From the NCBI RefSeq assembly GCF_964355755.1, contig NC_092671.1:34365304-34429303 (forward strand): 64,000 nucleotides of DNA. The letters run 5' to 3'. The notes under the pieces were generated by a model. It had not been told where the DNA came from. It did not search any database and worked only from the letters and a program-made list of their open reading frames with translations. The position numbers and the translations under genes are program-made. Of this stretch, positions 13,373 through 25,369 are shown piece after piece (positions within the stretch are counted from its first letter, which is position 1; each line of letters begins with the position of its first letter). Source of the stretch: Antedon mediterranea (lineage: Eukaryota > Echinodermata > Crinoidea > Comatulida > Antedonidae).

Positions 13373-14083
13373 TGTGGTTTATAGACTTATTCTTGAGAAA
13401 CGGGCTCTGTTTAAAAAAGCTCGTAGAGTAAGCAGTACTTTGGCTTGGAATAAATACAAATGTATACGAAATAAAGTACGCAACGCGTCTAAGAAAGCAT
13501 ACAGTGACTCCATTTACCAATCTGTTTAGAAAGAAAGATAACCGGAAGTCATTTTGGTCTTTTATAAAAAGCAAGCGAAATTCATCTCAACTCATTGACT
13601 CCTTGTGGTTAATGGCATTACCATAAGACACCCTACTCAAATCGCCAACGAGTTCAACAAGTTGTTTGTGAGTTTTTTTACTGACTCCCCTAATTATAAC
13701 CTTGACCTTTTAGTATCGTGTGCACGCGCAAAAAAACATCGAACATCGACTTATAACTATACGTACATAATAGTAAGCCAACAACCACACAGTAGAAGCA
13801 ACAATGATATAACATGGCCTTGGCCTTGAAGTATCGTGCACGCGCGCAGCAAATAACAAATATCGTCTTGAACTATTACGTTCATTAAACAAACGAGTTA
13901 ACGTGCAAATATCGCGCGCATGAGCAGCAAATTATAATAATCCAACGCGCTAACCACGACCCTAACAGACGTATCGTGAACAAACAATTATTGAAACAAC
14001 TCAATACAATCATGATATAATGTAGTACCTCGATCAAAATTGTTTGAGTCTAGCATTAAATTTGATCTGATTTATTTTTTTAC

Positions 14084-14325
14084 ATTTGTGGCCGAAAAAT
14101 TCTCATTTTTTTTTTACATTTGTGGGCGTTATCACATTTGTGGGCGATGATCGTTTTCACATTTGTGGGCGCTGTTTATTACATTTGTGGTTGATGCGTT
14201 TTCACATTTGTGGGTGATGCGTTTTCACATTTGTGGTTGTTTTCACATTTGTGGGTGATGCGTTTTCACATTTGTGGTTGTTTTCACATTTGTGGGCGTT
14301 TTTACATTTGTGGGTTCAACAGCCT
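14084..14325 (+). repeat. Minisatellite CACATTTGTGGGYG
   Basis: About eleven copies of CACATTTGTGGG or CACATTTGTGGTTG, separated by 3-16 bp of T-rich or GATGCGTTT spacers. They lie inside the LINE fragment immediately before the transposon insertion. Short open frames across it are translations of the repeat. Confidence 0.85.
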
Positions 14326-14413
14326 CACTTCACCAACTTTGGACATTCCATCTCTTGCCGGTTTTCGTGTTTCACGTTGTCAGGTGGAATCTTTTATCAA
14401 AAACTTCGCAGCT

Positions 14414-14420
14414 AATAAAG
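14414..14420 (+). repeat. Left target-site duplication AATAAAG
   Basis: AATAAAG here and at 37073-37079 flank the inverted repeats directly. The duplication is 7 bp, or 8 bp (AATAAAGC) if the C at 14421 is assigned to the target rather than the element. Confidence 0.8.
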
Positions 14421-14537
14421 CACCCGATTCTGTAACTGTTACCATGTATATATATGGTTCACCGTTGCGCAGTTGTCAAGCATGTACATGGATACTGTCT
14501 GTCATTGGTCACCAGTGACGAAAGTTATCAAGTACAT
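14421..14537 (+). repeat. Left terminal inverted repeat of KDZ element
   Basis: Matches the reverse complement of 36956-37072 with one mismatch in 117 bp. It includes ATGTATATATATGG and CATTGGTCACCAGTGACG. Confidence 0.9.
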
Positions 14538-15832
14538 GCATGATGATATTGCTCTTGTTGCATGTTGTTATAATACAATCGCATTAGAGCGCTGCTGACG
14601 TCAGACAGCTACCAGTTAGCAGACGGATTTTGTGTACGGAGTTTATGTAATGTTAAATTTTTTTTTAAATATTTACACAACAAATTCAAAATTCCACGTT
14701 TACATTTTTAATTTATATATCTAGTATATTTTTTTGTTAAAGGATCACATTTTTATAGGTAAAAAAAGTGACGTAAAATAGTTCGTGGCAGGTGGGGGCT
14801 TAGCCTGCTGCGTCACACACTCTCTTGGCCCAACTAGGCCTGAATTTGAAGGGTGCTGGTCAATTCGTACCAGAACCAACTACTACCCATTTAATTGCCA
14901 ACCCGGCGAATTCGGGCGTCGTACCCAAATGTTAGGTCTTACTTTGGCTAGCATAGGCTATCCCCCACCCGCTAATTACAAGCCGCCTAGGCCTGGAAGT
15001 ACAGTATCTAGGCTAGTAGTAGGGGATAGTAGGCTAGGCCAGGGCTAATACTCTAGCTAGGGGAGGTCCCTCTGGACATACCCGGCCGCGACAGTAGGCA
15101 TAGTGGTGTGGGTACTTTCGTTGCCATTTTCCGGGCGGGGGTGGGGTGTACTATAGTATAGGCATGTTAGGCCAGCTAGCATACCCACTCCATTTCGTAA
15201 TTAATAGTCATACATACCTGCAAAAGACCCACGGCGCGTAAGCAACAATTTCCTAGGTGCGGATGCAATTTCTTCGGTGCCTATTGCAGTTTGAGACCAC
15301 TTGATTCTCATACCATCATACATTGTTTTTTAAATGTTTTAGAATGGCATCGAAGACCTTGCATGATTATTTATTAGACCAAGATGTACAGTATGTATGG
15401 TGCGTCATAACGTTATCTTTTCTATAAATGTTCCAATAAAATAATATTTAGCATGGCACTTAATTACGCTGTTATTTGGTCTTTGCTTCTCCTCCACCCA
15501 CAATCATAAATTATGTTAGCATTAACTTATTGGTTGCTAAAATAGTAGATAGTAGTACAGTAGTACCAAACTACATGTAACAATTGAGGGAATAAACAGA
15601 AAGAAAGAAGAAAATACCAAACTGCCTGTTCTTGTCATCTTGTATTTTATGTACTCAAATGGCAGAAATAAAAAGTAAGTCATTAAAGTTGCCATTAAAA
15701 AAAAATAAATGTACAGTACCAGTTTAAAAAGATAACTTATGCATATACTTAATAATCAGGGGCGGACGCAGGGATGTTGCCCCAGTTGCCCGGGCAACAC
15801 CCATAATTTCATACTAAATGTTTTTTTCTGCC
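14538..15832. other. Subterminal non-coding region of the KDZ element
   Basis: No supported gene. Contains CTAGGCCT palindrome clusters near 14830-15060 and a GC-rich tract near 15130. The open frame around 14785-15048 has no recognisable domain and consists mostly of these palindromes. Confidence 0.5.
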
Positions 15833-15835
15833 ACT

Positions 15836-16165
15836 AGTGAGTGAGTGGCCGAGCGGTTAAGACAGTGGAACCGTAATCACGTAGCCATAACATCGGCAGG
15901 GGTTCGAGGCTCACTCACTCCATGGTTCTGGTGGTAGAACGAGTCTTCTCGGATAAGGACTATAAACCGTAGGTCCAGTGTACACAACTTGCTCGTGTGC
16001 ACTTTAAAGAACCTAGTACATCTTTGGAGACGAGTAGGGGGTTACCCCGGTGTAGTAGTACATCACAGCCACTGATCACCAACTGGGCCCTCTGGGAGAT
16101 CAGTCTTTGACTGAAGAGGTCACCCAGTATAAAGATAAAACAAACAAATAAACTAAAATTTAGAT
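15836..16165 (+). mobile_element. tRNA-derived SINE
   Basis: The head GTGAGTGGCCGAGCGGTTAA contains a good RNA polymerase III A box (TGGCCGAGCGG, 15846-15856). A B-box-like GGTTCGAGGCT follows at 15901-15911. The tRNA-like part is type II in shape (long variable region). The body (TCTTCTCGGATAAGGACTAT and onward) ends in an A-rich AAACAAACAAATAAAC tail near 16160. It is not a functional tRNA gene because the B box and acceptor pairing are degenerate and a non-tRNA body follows. Confidence 0.8.
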
Positions 16166-17129
16166 CCCACTTCATCATAGGCATATATTAACCATATTAA
16201 CGTCGTTATAGAAGTCCATTGTTGGAAGTCTATGTAAATTGACTGACTGCAGCGTAAAATTAACCGCGCACAATTAACGACGGTCAGTGGATTTTTTTTT
16301 TCATTTCTCTACGACCGTAAAATTAGGGCGAATTTCCGTAGTAATTTACAAACCTGTGGCGTAAATGCTTGGTTTCTATTATGGCCCTGGACTCTTGGGC
16401 AACCCTCTTAAAATAGTCATGCCACCACCCCTGATAATTACCTATTGGGTCTAGGCTTGTTGTCACCTGGAATTTTGCCACTTGGCCTTTAGCAACCCAA
16501 AATATTGCTACCTGGCCTAAAAATCCAGGTGGCAACGTGCCAGAACCTGACTACTAAATGCAAACTAATGTCGAGAACTTGTGTGTTCAGTTAACTGCAA
16601 ATAGTCTCAACGCAGAAGATCATTGTCTTAATTACTCAGTATTGGTTTATATTTTGATACTTTTTTGTGTGACATTAGTATTGTTATGTTTCGTACACGC
16701 TAAAGACACTACAACAGTACACTGGTACAATAGACACGACTCAGTCAGGTGTGGATTCCAAGTGAACGAGGCATTTATTAACAACAGCCTATTATACTAT
16801 TCTACCCACAATATCAATGCGCGTAGACCAATCACCCATGTCTTAATACACGACAAGTATAATACTGGTAACTGGTTGTAAAGTTAAACATAAAAGACAC
16901 TTTCCCTGCAATTGTTGACGTTTTGTAAAAAATATGCATATACTGTATATTACTTTAAAAAAGTTGTATAGGCCTAGTTGGTAAACAGCGGTAACATACG
17001 AACATCGTACGCTTCAGATCTTCACTGCTTAAAAATGGAAGAAAATTATTGTAATAGGCCAGTATAGTATTTAATTTAACATGAAAAGCAGCTTAAAATA
17101 GATGAAAAAAAAACAAAAAAAATGTAAAT
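16166..17129. other. Non-coding region downstream of the cargo gene
   Basis: Nothing firmly supported. A 107-codon open frame at 16558-16881 has one hydrophobic segment (VLVYILILFCVTLVLLCFV) but no known domain, no splice context and no second copy for comparison. Confidence 0.4.
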
Positions 17130-17263
17130 TTAAATCCTCAAATGTTCTGGAACATTTGCTTCTGGCTCCCAGGTAAGTTTTTTGAAGCCAACCCACTTTA
17201 CTTGGTACATAAATTGTCCTTTCTTCTTTTTCTTTTTTAATATTTTTTCAAATGCATAAAATC
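17130..17263 (-). CDS. Cargo gene terminal exon, chromodomain
   Basis: Encodes GFYAFEKILKK...GQFMYQVKWVGFKKLTWEPEANVPEHLRI then TAA. The aromatic cage positions (Y/F near the start, W of VKW, W of TWEP) are present. Chromodomains bind methylated histone tails and occur in some integrases and transposases. Confidence 0.85.
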
Positions 17264-20200
17264 CTGAAAAAAAAAAAGAAGCAATTTTTACAAGCATGAA
17301 AATAAGTTAAACAAACTGTGTCTCCAAAACAATATTTGATTATTATCAGGGTTGTAATTATTATGTCTCTGCATCTTACCTTCTTTCAACTCAGTTTTCT
17401 TACTGGTATGCCCAATCTCCGAACAAATGTTTGCTAAATCTGTATTTTTTTCTGGGAAAAAAAACAGTTAAGCATTAATTGTTAAAAAAACATTTTCTTG
17501 GGGTTCCCTACTCTCTAATTTGAATGTATGTGCTATTGCTACAGTATTTAAAAAATGTATTTGAATTTAATTATGCACAAGGACACTTTATTGAGTAAAA
17601 ACTTAGTCTAGTGTATATTGTTGTGTTAAGGTCAATTAACTGTCAAATAATTTTTTTAATTTTATTTTTTTTAAAGCACTATAACACTGTATTGCTCATA
17701 GGTCATTCCATATCCTGTCACGTCTTTAACACAATTGTATTCATTGTATGTGTTGCTGTTTTAAATTTAAGTAGGTTTGCTAAATGTGTTACTCACCAAA
17801 ATCAATTAAAACTTCGTGAGGCCTAATGGTACCTTCAATTTCAGCTGTGGAAGAATTATGTTCATTGTGAAGAATATCACAAAGAAAAGTAAATACTGTA
17901 TAAACATTTTGATTCACACTAAATACACATTTTTAATGTATCAACAAATATAACATCAAATATCAAGTAAATGATGTTTAACTTACCATCAGCAATAACT
18001 GTTTCATTTTCTGTTACTGTGGATGAATAAATTGCAATAAATTTATATTTTATTCAATGACTATATCATATAATAGACTCGAACACCTTTCTACAACAAA
18101 TTGTTTGGTTGCATTAAATATCAAGTAAATGATGTTTAACTTACCATCAGCAAGAACTGTTTCATTGTCTGTTGCTGTGGATGAATAAATTGCAATAAAT
18201 TATATTGTATTCAATTACTATATCATATAATAGACTCGAACACCTTTCTACAACAAATTGTTTGGTTGCATTAAATATCAAGTAAATGATGTTTAACTTA
18301 CCATCAGCAAGAACAGTTTCATTTTCTGTTACTGTGGATGAATAAATTGCAATAAATTTATATTTTATTCAATGACTATATCATATAATAGACTCGAACA
18401 CCTTTCTACAACAAATTGTTTGGTTGCATTAAATATCAAGTAAATGATGTTTAACTTACCATCAGCAAGAACAGTTTCATTTTCTGTTGCTGTGGATGAA
18501 TAAATTGCAATAAATTATATTGTATTCAATATGCAGATGTAGTTTATAGTGAAATACAGTAGTACTGTTTACCTATATTATTTAAGAAAACAGTTGTGTG
18601 CCTTAATATACTATATATTAACCATGCACAAAATGTTAAATTAGATACTGACTATAGAATTTCAAATTCAAAGATATTGTAGATCTCTTAGATTTAAATA
18701 TCATCCAAAAAACTACTTTCTGTCATGACTGCAGATGATTAATTGACATACACTAGAATTGCAAAATTAATTTTCACAAAACCAAAATCTGAAAGGCCTC
18801 TAAATGTTTATTAATTACTGTAAATGTTCTTAAGCGATTAATGTTTGCTTTTTTTACAAATGGAGGTACAAGTTAGGTGGCATGCTGATTAATGAAGGTA
18901 AACTGTGGTATGAAATAGTTTGATAATTCGAAAGTTGGATATCATTGATGCATGCGACTGTGTGTCAGTCAAATTTTCTGAAACACATTTATTTTAGTTA
19001 AAACTTGCCTTCAAATTTAAGGTGATTGCTCTTTTCAATAATGCTTTCAAGTTCTTGGTAAGTGTACCTTCCTATTGGCTTAAAGCCAATAGGATCGAGG
19101 CCACAAACCCGCCACTTTCCGTTCATCACCTCCTTGTAAGGCACCCTATCTTTCCCTGATGCTTGTTCTGAAAAAACATCCCAGAGTTTAACAATTTAGA
19201 GTGAAGTGTAAATTTGTAATAATGAGTGTACATATAAATTATTAATACAGTAATAGTTTGATAAAAACTCTAGATGATTGGTATAGACATAGGATACTTT
19301 ATTTGTCAAAAATGTAATATTTTTTAAAAGATAAGATGTTAAAATACATTTAAAATTCTTGTAAGAAAATATTAAAATACATTAAATTAAATATGAAAAT
19401 TGCAATATTCAAAATACTGTGGATATCGCATTAATAATATAAAATAATTTAAAATACGTTTGACTTTGATAACATTTTTGATTCAAAACATCCTTTATTT
19501 TTAAAAATTGTGAACTTACTGAATTTGTTATTTAACAGCTCCTGCACTTCTCGTCTGAGCTTTTTCTTCTTATTTACTTGTGTTGCATTTGGACCTGTAT
19601 GGATTAAAATCAGATTGTAAGCATAAATATAAATCATGTTTTTACAGTATGTACTTGGACTACTGTGTTTAACACCATTCATTAATATATGATATAATAT
19701 AAGTGTCAGATCAGAGTGTACTGTATTTAATAAAGCAGTCATGTTACAATTATTATTTAAAAAATCTTTTTGTATTTAACATTCTGTGTTTCATCAATTA
19801 TTTAGGTAAGTTGAATATCTTGGTTGAAGTTATTTATTCTCATTATTTTATATACCCGTAGATATATAATTATTTTACTTACCATTACTAAACGATAAGA
19901 ACTTGGTTGTAAGCTGCTCCCGCTCCATGAAATAATTACCCTCCTCTGACCCAAAGGAGAATATTGTGTCGTTGTTTGGATGCAAAATAACAGCAATACA
20001 CTGGCATCCAAGGTTCACCATTTCTTGTATCTATGTACATTGTCATAAATATAATTATTGTTGGTAATTAGTACACAAAAGAACAGAAATACACATGTCT
20101 CGACTGGCCTTATTAACTGTACAAAAGATAATAAAAATAAAACATTTACTATGAAAAATATAAAGTAAAATCAATATTACACTATCTATAATTAGATAAA

Positions 20201-22147
20201 AAAAAAAATTATAGCAAATTTAAAATTTCTTGATTAGCAACATTTCATTATAAAACGTATGCATGGTTTGATTTTTCCGTTGTAAATCTGCTACAATGCT
20301 TACTTTTGTCAAATTTATGATGAAAGAGGTAATTTTAATTAAAATAATATTAATTTTTTTCCAATTTTAAAGTCTTTATATAAAACTATATTTAAAATGT
20401 TGTAAAAATGGTGCAGTCAATTCTAAATAAGTTTAACTTGCATTGAAAGAAGTTACACATTTTCAATTTATTGTATATAAACTTGATTTTTGCATCAAAT
20501 TTAAGTTTGTTATCGATTTGATCATCTAAATGCTTGTATGTTTTAACTTCTGATAACCTTTAATTGGGGAAGCAAGTACTTATATTAAAAAGCCAAGCAA
20601 TGCACATTGCAGGAAAATTAATTTTACTAACTTTCTTTTCAATTTCCTTGGTTTTTCGTGCTATTGCAATTTTATTCTGGCCTTCTGTCATTTGCGATGG
20701 TGTTGTTGGCAGTGGCAAAGCCAGTCTTGCCCGTTCTTCATAACTGGCAGATTCATTGGACTGTTTTAGTTCCTGCCACTTTTTTAGGCCACTCACACGA
20801 CAATCGGTATAAGTTCTGCCTTTGTCGAGTTCTAATGAAATACATAAAATATATTAATTTGATATAATATAAGTTTAAACTTTTACGGGTATATCATGGG
20901 ATTTTATCTGGCTCTTTTCTATTGTATGTCCATTTCATGTATGTACAGTATTTTGCCAAATCAAATCATACTATTACAATCTATATTCACCTTCCTTTAT
21001 GTGTTCAGACATGAACAGCTGGTGGCCCGTTTGTTTTCTTATTCTTAACTTTTCCTTGCAAGGACGTTTTTTTCCGGACAATTTTTTTTTGTAGTTGCCA
21101 ATCCAATCCTATAAGAACATAATATAATATATAGTATTAATTGTTTTCCTTTTGTTCTATTTCAAATTCTAATAATAATCGTTATACTCTATACAAAAAA
21201 CTAGATACAGCTTGAATATATTATTACAAAACAAACTCAATATTTTATAAACAATTGTAATATATTTTTTTTTATAAAAGTGGAACACACAGATCACCGA
21301 TTCACCAAACTAAATCAAAGGCCTTTTGGATGAGTTTTGAGCTTTTGGCATGAGTGTTGGTGATTATGTTTGTTGAAACTACAATCATTTTAAAACAATC
21401 AGTAGCAATAAAAAAATAAAAATTACTTATTTAACCTCTCTATTAAGCATTCCAGAAAAACGATCAACAATAAAAAAAAGCATTTATAGACATAAATGGC
21501 ATTAATAATATGATTAAGAGACATATTACATTATAATTATCCTACTTACTTTTACCTGTTCTTCCAACAAACCAGTTTTTTCAACTGCTTTTGCTAGTAA
21601 CACCTTCTGTCTGTCACTCCTATAACTTGACATACCCTTCTCATATAAAGCAATGAGAACCGATTTGTTTTTATCTCCAATTTGCCTTCGGCTTCGCTTA
21701 GTACACCTAGACCTAGGCAGAAGGTAGAAGTAGTAGTGTATACACTTTAATTAAAAGAATGCCTAGCTAGGCCTAGTAAGTAGTATTAATATAACCATGG
21801 AGTAAAGATTACTCCAGGCATGATATAACTATTTTTTACAAATATATAAATATAAGGCCTAGGCTAGGTCTACATTGAAAATTGTTCATAATAATAATAT
21901 AGTGTTTGTCATCAATTCAAGATGACATAGGCCTAGGCTACACTACAACACGTGCTGCTGCTTTATAGATTGTGTCACAGTGTATTTTAATAGAGCATTT
22001 TTAGGGTGTAAAATGAATGGTCGTTTTTATGTATAAATGTCTGAGCCTTGACTCTATAAATAGATAGTACTAGGCCTAGGGCCTAGCCTATGCTATGATT
22101 ATCTAGGCTAGTAGGCCTAGCGATACCTACCTTTCAATCTCATTCAT
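17130..22147 (-). CDS. KDZ-element cargo: homeodomain-like plus chromodomain protein
   Basis: Minus-strand exons 22131-22147, 21550-21706, 20991-21108, 20632-20831, 19883-20030, 19520-19594, 19009-19167, 18460-18489, 18302-18331, 18145-18174, 17987-18016, 17797-17844, 17380-17451 and 17130-17263 add to 1248 nt (415 aa plus TAA) with all phases matching. Residues about 8-70 read GDKNKSVLIALYEKGMSSY...TGLLEEQVKDWIGNYKKK, resembling a homeodomain whose recognition helix has QVxxWIGN in place of QVKIWFQN. Residues 372-415 form a chromodomain (FEKILKKKKK, YQVKWVGF, LTWEPEANV). The middle has unknown segments and a fourfold exon repeat. The 19009-19167 exon uses a GC donor. A DNA- and chromatin-binding helper for the transposase, or a target-site selector, is my inference. 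The first exon (MNEIER) is the least certain. Confidence 0.75.
17960..18530 (-). repeat. 158-bp tandem repeat carrying four copies of a 30-nt exon
   Basis: The exons at 17987-18016, 18145-18174, 18302-18331 and 18460-18489 sit at a 157-158 bp period with almost identical introns (GACTCGAACACCTTTCTAC is shared). Each exon is 30 nt, phase 1 on both sides, flanked by CACAG acceptor and GTAAGT donor. They encode (A/V)T(E/D)NETV(L/I)AD. Any number of copies keeps the frame. Confidence 0.9.
21550..21706 (-). CDS. Cargo gene exon, N-terminal half of homeodomain-like fold
   Basis: Encodes CTKRSRRQIGDKNKSVLIAL through TGLLEEQVK. Together with the next exon (DWIGNYKKKLSGKKRP) it gives three predicted helices, the last being basic. 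Two in-frame acceptors exist (21706 and 6 nt upstream), so a 2-residue NAGNAG-like variant is possible. Confidence 0.7.
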
Positions 22148-22523
22148 TGAAAAACAAGGTGATGTGTATAATAAGTGTAAAAATCTGTAAAATTCGTAGA
22201 AAATAATTATTCTGTACTAAAGTAACTCTTGTGTGTGGTAGCTGTTTGTGTAACAATTGTTTAACTGGGTGTTTAGTGGCTTCTCTCAGAGTGCTGAAGT
22301 GACGGCAGATAAAGATATAGGGCCTAGGCGCGCCAGGTGTAAGATATCATCCTCCTGTCATCCATCAATCCATCATCCATCCCCACCGTACCACCCAAGG
22401 CCCATACCATAGTTTTGTAGAGCTAGTGTGTAAAGAGGGCGCTTTCCGAATGACAAGTTTCCAAGTTTCCACCAATTAAATTGTCGCGTTGCGCCCCTAG
22501 CTAGCTAGCATCATGCATGCAGC

Positions 22524-22810
22524 TTAAGCCGATTTTCCACTAGGCGAATTTGTTCGCGCGAATCGAACGCGCCAGCTTGTACGCATGTGTATTCATGTTT
22601 ACGTCTTCCAAATCCTTCTCTACGCATGCGTATTAGCTGACGCCTTCGATTCGCGCGAACAAATTCGCCCAGTGGAAAATCGGCTTAAGCCGATTTTCCA
22701 CTGGGCGAATTTGTTCGCGCGAATCGAAGGCGTCAGCTAATACGCATGCGTAGAGAAGGATTTGGAAGACGTAAACATGAATACACATGCGTACAAGCTG
22801 GCGCGTTCGA
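22524..22810. mobile_element. Two back-to-back TTAA-flanked MITEs
   Basis: MITE 1 (22528-22684) has about 40-bp inverted ends (GCCGATTTTCCACTAGGCGA) and TTAA at 22524-22527 and 22685-22688. From 22689 a second copy runs in opposite orientation, sharing the central TTAA. It is cut short at about 22810 by a third MITE. The interior matches MITE 1 almost exactly, forming a near-perfect palindrome of about 280 bp. Confidence 0.85.
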
Positions 22811-22998
22811 TAAAGCGTGGTTCCCACTAGCGACGCAACACAAGGACGTAACGCAACGCAAGTGAATTGACCAATCACAAGCGATGGCTTATTCGCTTGT
22901 GATTGCTAACTGTCTATAACTAACTTCGCTTGTCATTGGTTAAAACGCTTGCGTTGCGTTTACGTCCTTGCGTTACGTTCTAGTGAGAACCAAGCTTA
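22811..22998. mobile_element. Third MITE, inserted into the second
   Basis: About 188 bp with inverted ends: AAGCGTGGTTCCCACTAGCG and, at the far end, CTAGTGAGAACCAAGCTT. Inner arms contain ACGCAACGCAAG and CTTGCGTTGCGT. Followed by a GATA microsatellite at 22998-23020. Confidence 0.8.
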
Positions 22999-23675
22999 AG
23001 ATAGATAGATAGATAGATAGCTAGCTAGCTCATCATGGAGGTATCTATTTTTATACCTCCATTGCTAGCTGATGATTCTCCCCAACTGAGATGTATAATA
23101 TTGATATTGTAATTTACTTTTTGGAAATATTTCCTTTTTCATTTTAAATATTTTATCCTTCACAGCACCAAGATTAGAAGAGATGTGCCACGTCAGTATC
23201 AAAGTACATACTGTACTCTTTTTTTATTCGTATTGATGAATTGCCACCCAACCAATAGGCCTACATGGATATTGTAAAATACATCTAACAATAACAGACA
23301 GATCCATCTATCTCTTAGTCTTATAAATAGATGTATCTCAGCTCTCCAAACTACTGCTGCTATAAATTCCCAATTGACAATGACATACTGTGCAGGGGGT
23401 TTGGAAAGGCTTCAATATAATTAGCGATGGCCTACTGCTACTGTACACTGTCAACATTGTCATTAGACAAGAAATGGAGGCACAGTTTATCCACCAGAGG
23501 GCTGGTGCTAATACAATCTATCATCCTCTCACTAGTAATGTATCAACCAGGGCTAGGCCTAGACTATTCCAGTAATTTAAAGGGGTTGCATTTAAATGAA
23601 AATGTTTAAAAAAAGATAACATTTTAGTAATTATTAAAATTAACCCATTTTGTAGATATCAAATTTCATTTGGTA

Positions 23676-23905
23676 TTGATTGTAGGATTTTCACAACTTA
23701 TTTTGCTTGTTCTAGTTGGGCACACTATATTATGTGTTATTGTATATTTTTTACAGAATGAGATGGTCCAGTGTAATATGAGTCAGTTGTTTATTTGTAC
23801 AATATGCAGGAGAGATCTGAGGCTAGAGAAGAACCAGTTTTCTGCTGATACCATTCATTTATATAAACAAACCAATGTTTTCCTAATATTGAACTACAAC
23901 AGACA
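23676..23905 (+). repeat. Left arm of outer inverted repeat
   Basis: Inverse copy at about 27470-27715 (for example AGAAGAACCAGTTTTCTGCTG versus CAGCAGAAAACTGGTTCTTCT). An acceptor-like TTTTTTACAG at 23747-23756 precedes an open frame with paired cysteines, but no gene can be assembled. Confidence 0.75.
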
Positions 23906-25368
23906 AAGGAATGATTAACATAAGGGTTTTACAATACATTAGGCTGTATTTTATTGAAAAATCCACTTAAAATTGTTTTTAAAACATCTTCATAATGAAT
24001 GACAACATGATGTAGCCTACTTTTTTACAATCACAAAAGGCATTGGATTTGTGAGACCTAATAATTGAAGAAAAATGTTTATTGGGAATATTTTTTATTA
24101 TAAGGCTAATATTACAAATATGGTGGTATTTAATGTTGCCAAACTATGTATTAGTGTAATGTGTTATAATAAAAATAAATACTATATAAATCACATTAAA
24201 ATAAATAAATACAATATCAAACGCCTGGCACAGAATAAATTCTAAATCGCCTGATACTGAAAATTTGTTAATTAAACTTGATAAGATGAGAAACACTGAC
24301 GAGATCTAATAAGATCGAAACAGTACTGTCTGCAGATTGGATATATACAGTTTAGAATTTGTTTTGAGTTTTATATATAATAAATAATTGAAAAAGCAAA
24401 TGTATTGTACGTATATGAATGTGGGTGTGTAGTGTACATGTACCGTATAGTATGTATTTTATATTAAAGTATACAATGTCCCTACACTGATCCTATATGG
24501 TTTTGGTTGGTCATGCAAATCATCTACAAACCAACTTATACTGTACTAATTATGTTACAGTAAGTAATGTGATGTATTAGGCCTAGTCACGTATTAAAAA
24601 ATCATAATGCATGAAATAATGCTAATATTGTTTGATGAAAAGGTGGGAAAAAGTGTTTAATAACATTGTTATGATATAAATAATAAAAAAATATGATATA
24701 AATATGACCATATTATCTTTATATTGACTATTTTTGATAATCATACCCCTTTAAAGTCATTTGTATTTCAACCTATATTATTTCTTTTGTATTAATATAG
24801 TGTATGTTATGTATTGTTTGTCTTGTTACATTTTGTTAATGTTATGTATTCTTATTATCTGCCTAACCAATATTAGTAATAATAGTTTATATATATATAT
24901 ATGTATATATATATAAACAATTCAGGCAAAGAACATTAATTCTAAACCGCCCGGTGATAAACTGAAATTTTAATTAATTAATTTGAAATATGTATATATT
25001 AATATGTATATATATATATATATATATATAACTTTCTTTCGCAAATAAAATGTATTATAAAAAATCTAATATAAAATGTCAGACCAGCTAAGTATTGCGT
25101 TTCAATTGCATTTTTTTTTTTAGTATAGGCGAATTATATATCTTTTTCTCTAAACAAGTGAATGATACCACATTTAGAATTAAGGTTTCTGTGTATGCAT
25201 TACCAAAATAGTAATTATATTTCAATGCACTTCTGCTTTTTGTTTTAAGATTTTTAAATGATTATTAACTATACATTAAATGGCAGGTTTTTAAAAAAAA
25301 AACGTTTTAAAAGTTAATTGTAGTATTTTGGTCCAGGATGAGGTGAAGTGTGTGTGTGGCACCAGAAT
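23906..25368. other. AT-rich filler inside the KDZ element
   Basis: No gene seen. TA microsatellites lie at about 24889-24915 and 25000-25030. Two diverged copies of a short segment (CAGAATAAATTCTAAATCG near 24231 and AGAACATTAATTCTAAACC near 24930) are present. Confidence 0.5.
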
Positions 25369-25369
25369 T

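Larger units (their letters stand above)
13376..14420 (+). mobile_element. LINE ORF2 fragment, 5' half, interrupted by KDZ transposon
   Basis: From 13376 to about 13730 the plus strand reads LEKRALFKKARRV, WNKYKCIRNKVRNASKKAYSD and later NEFNKLFVSFFTDSPNY. This is the endonuclease-to-RT linker region of a LINE ORF2, with stops at about 13529 and 13542. A non-coding insert with a minisatellite (14084-14320) follows. Then 14325-14420 resumes as DIPSLAGFRV...IKNFAANKA. The frame stops at 14420, exactly where the 22.65-kb transposon begins, and resumes at 37073. Confidence 0.75.

Noticed and set aside
14084-14325. CRISPR-like array
   Set aside because: Spacers are short (3-16 bp), low complexity and partly identical, in animal DNA with no cas genes.
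15836-15920. A functional tRNA gene
   Set aside because: A and B boxes are present, but arm pairing is degenerate and a SINE body with A-rich tail follows.
16558-16881. A small membrane protein gene
   Set aside because: One hydrophobic stretch in a 107-codon frame, with no splice context, conserved copy or recognisable domain.
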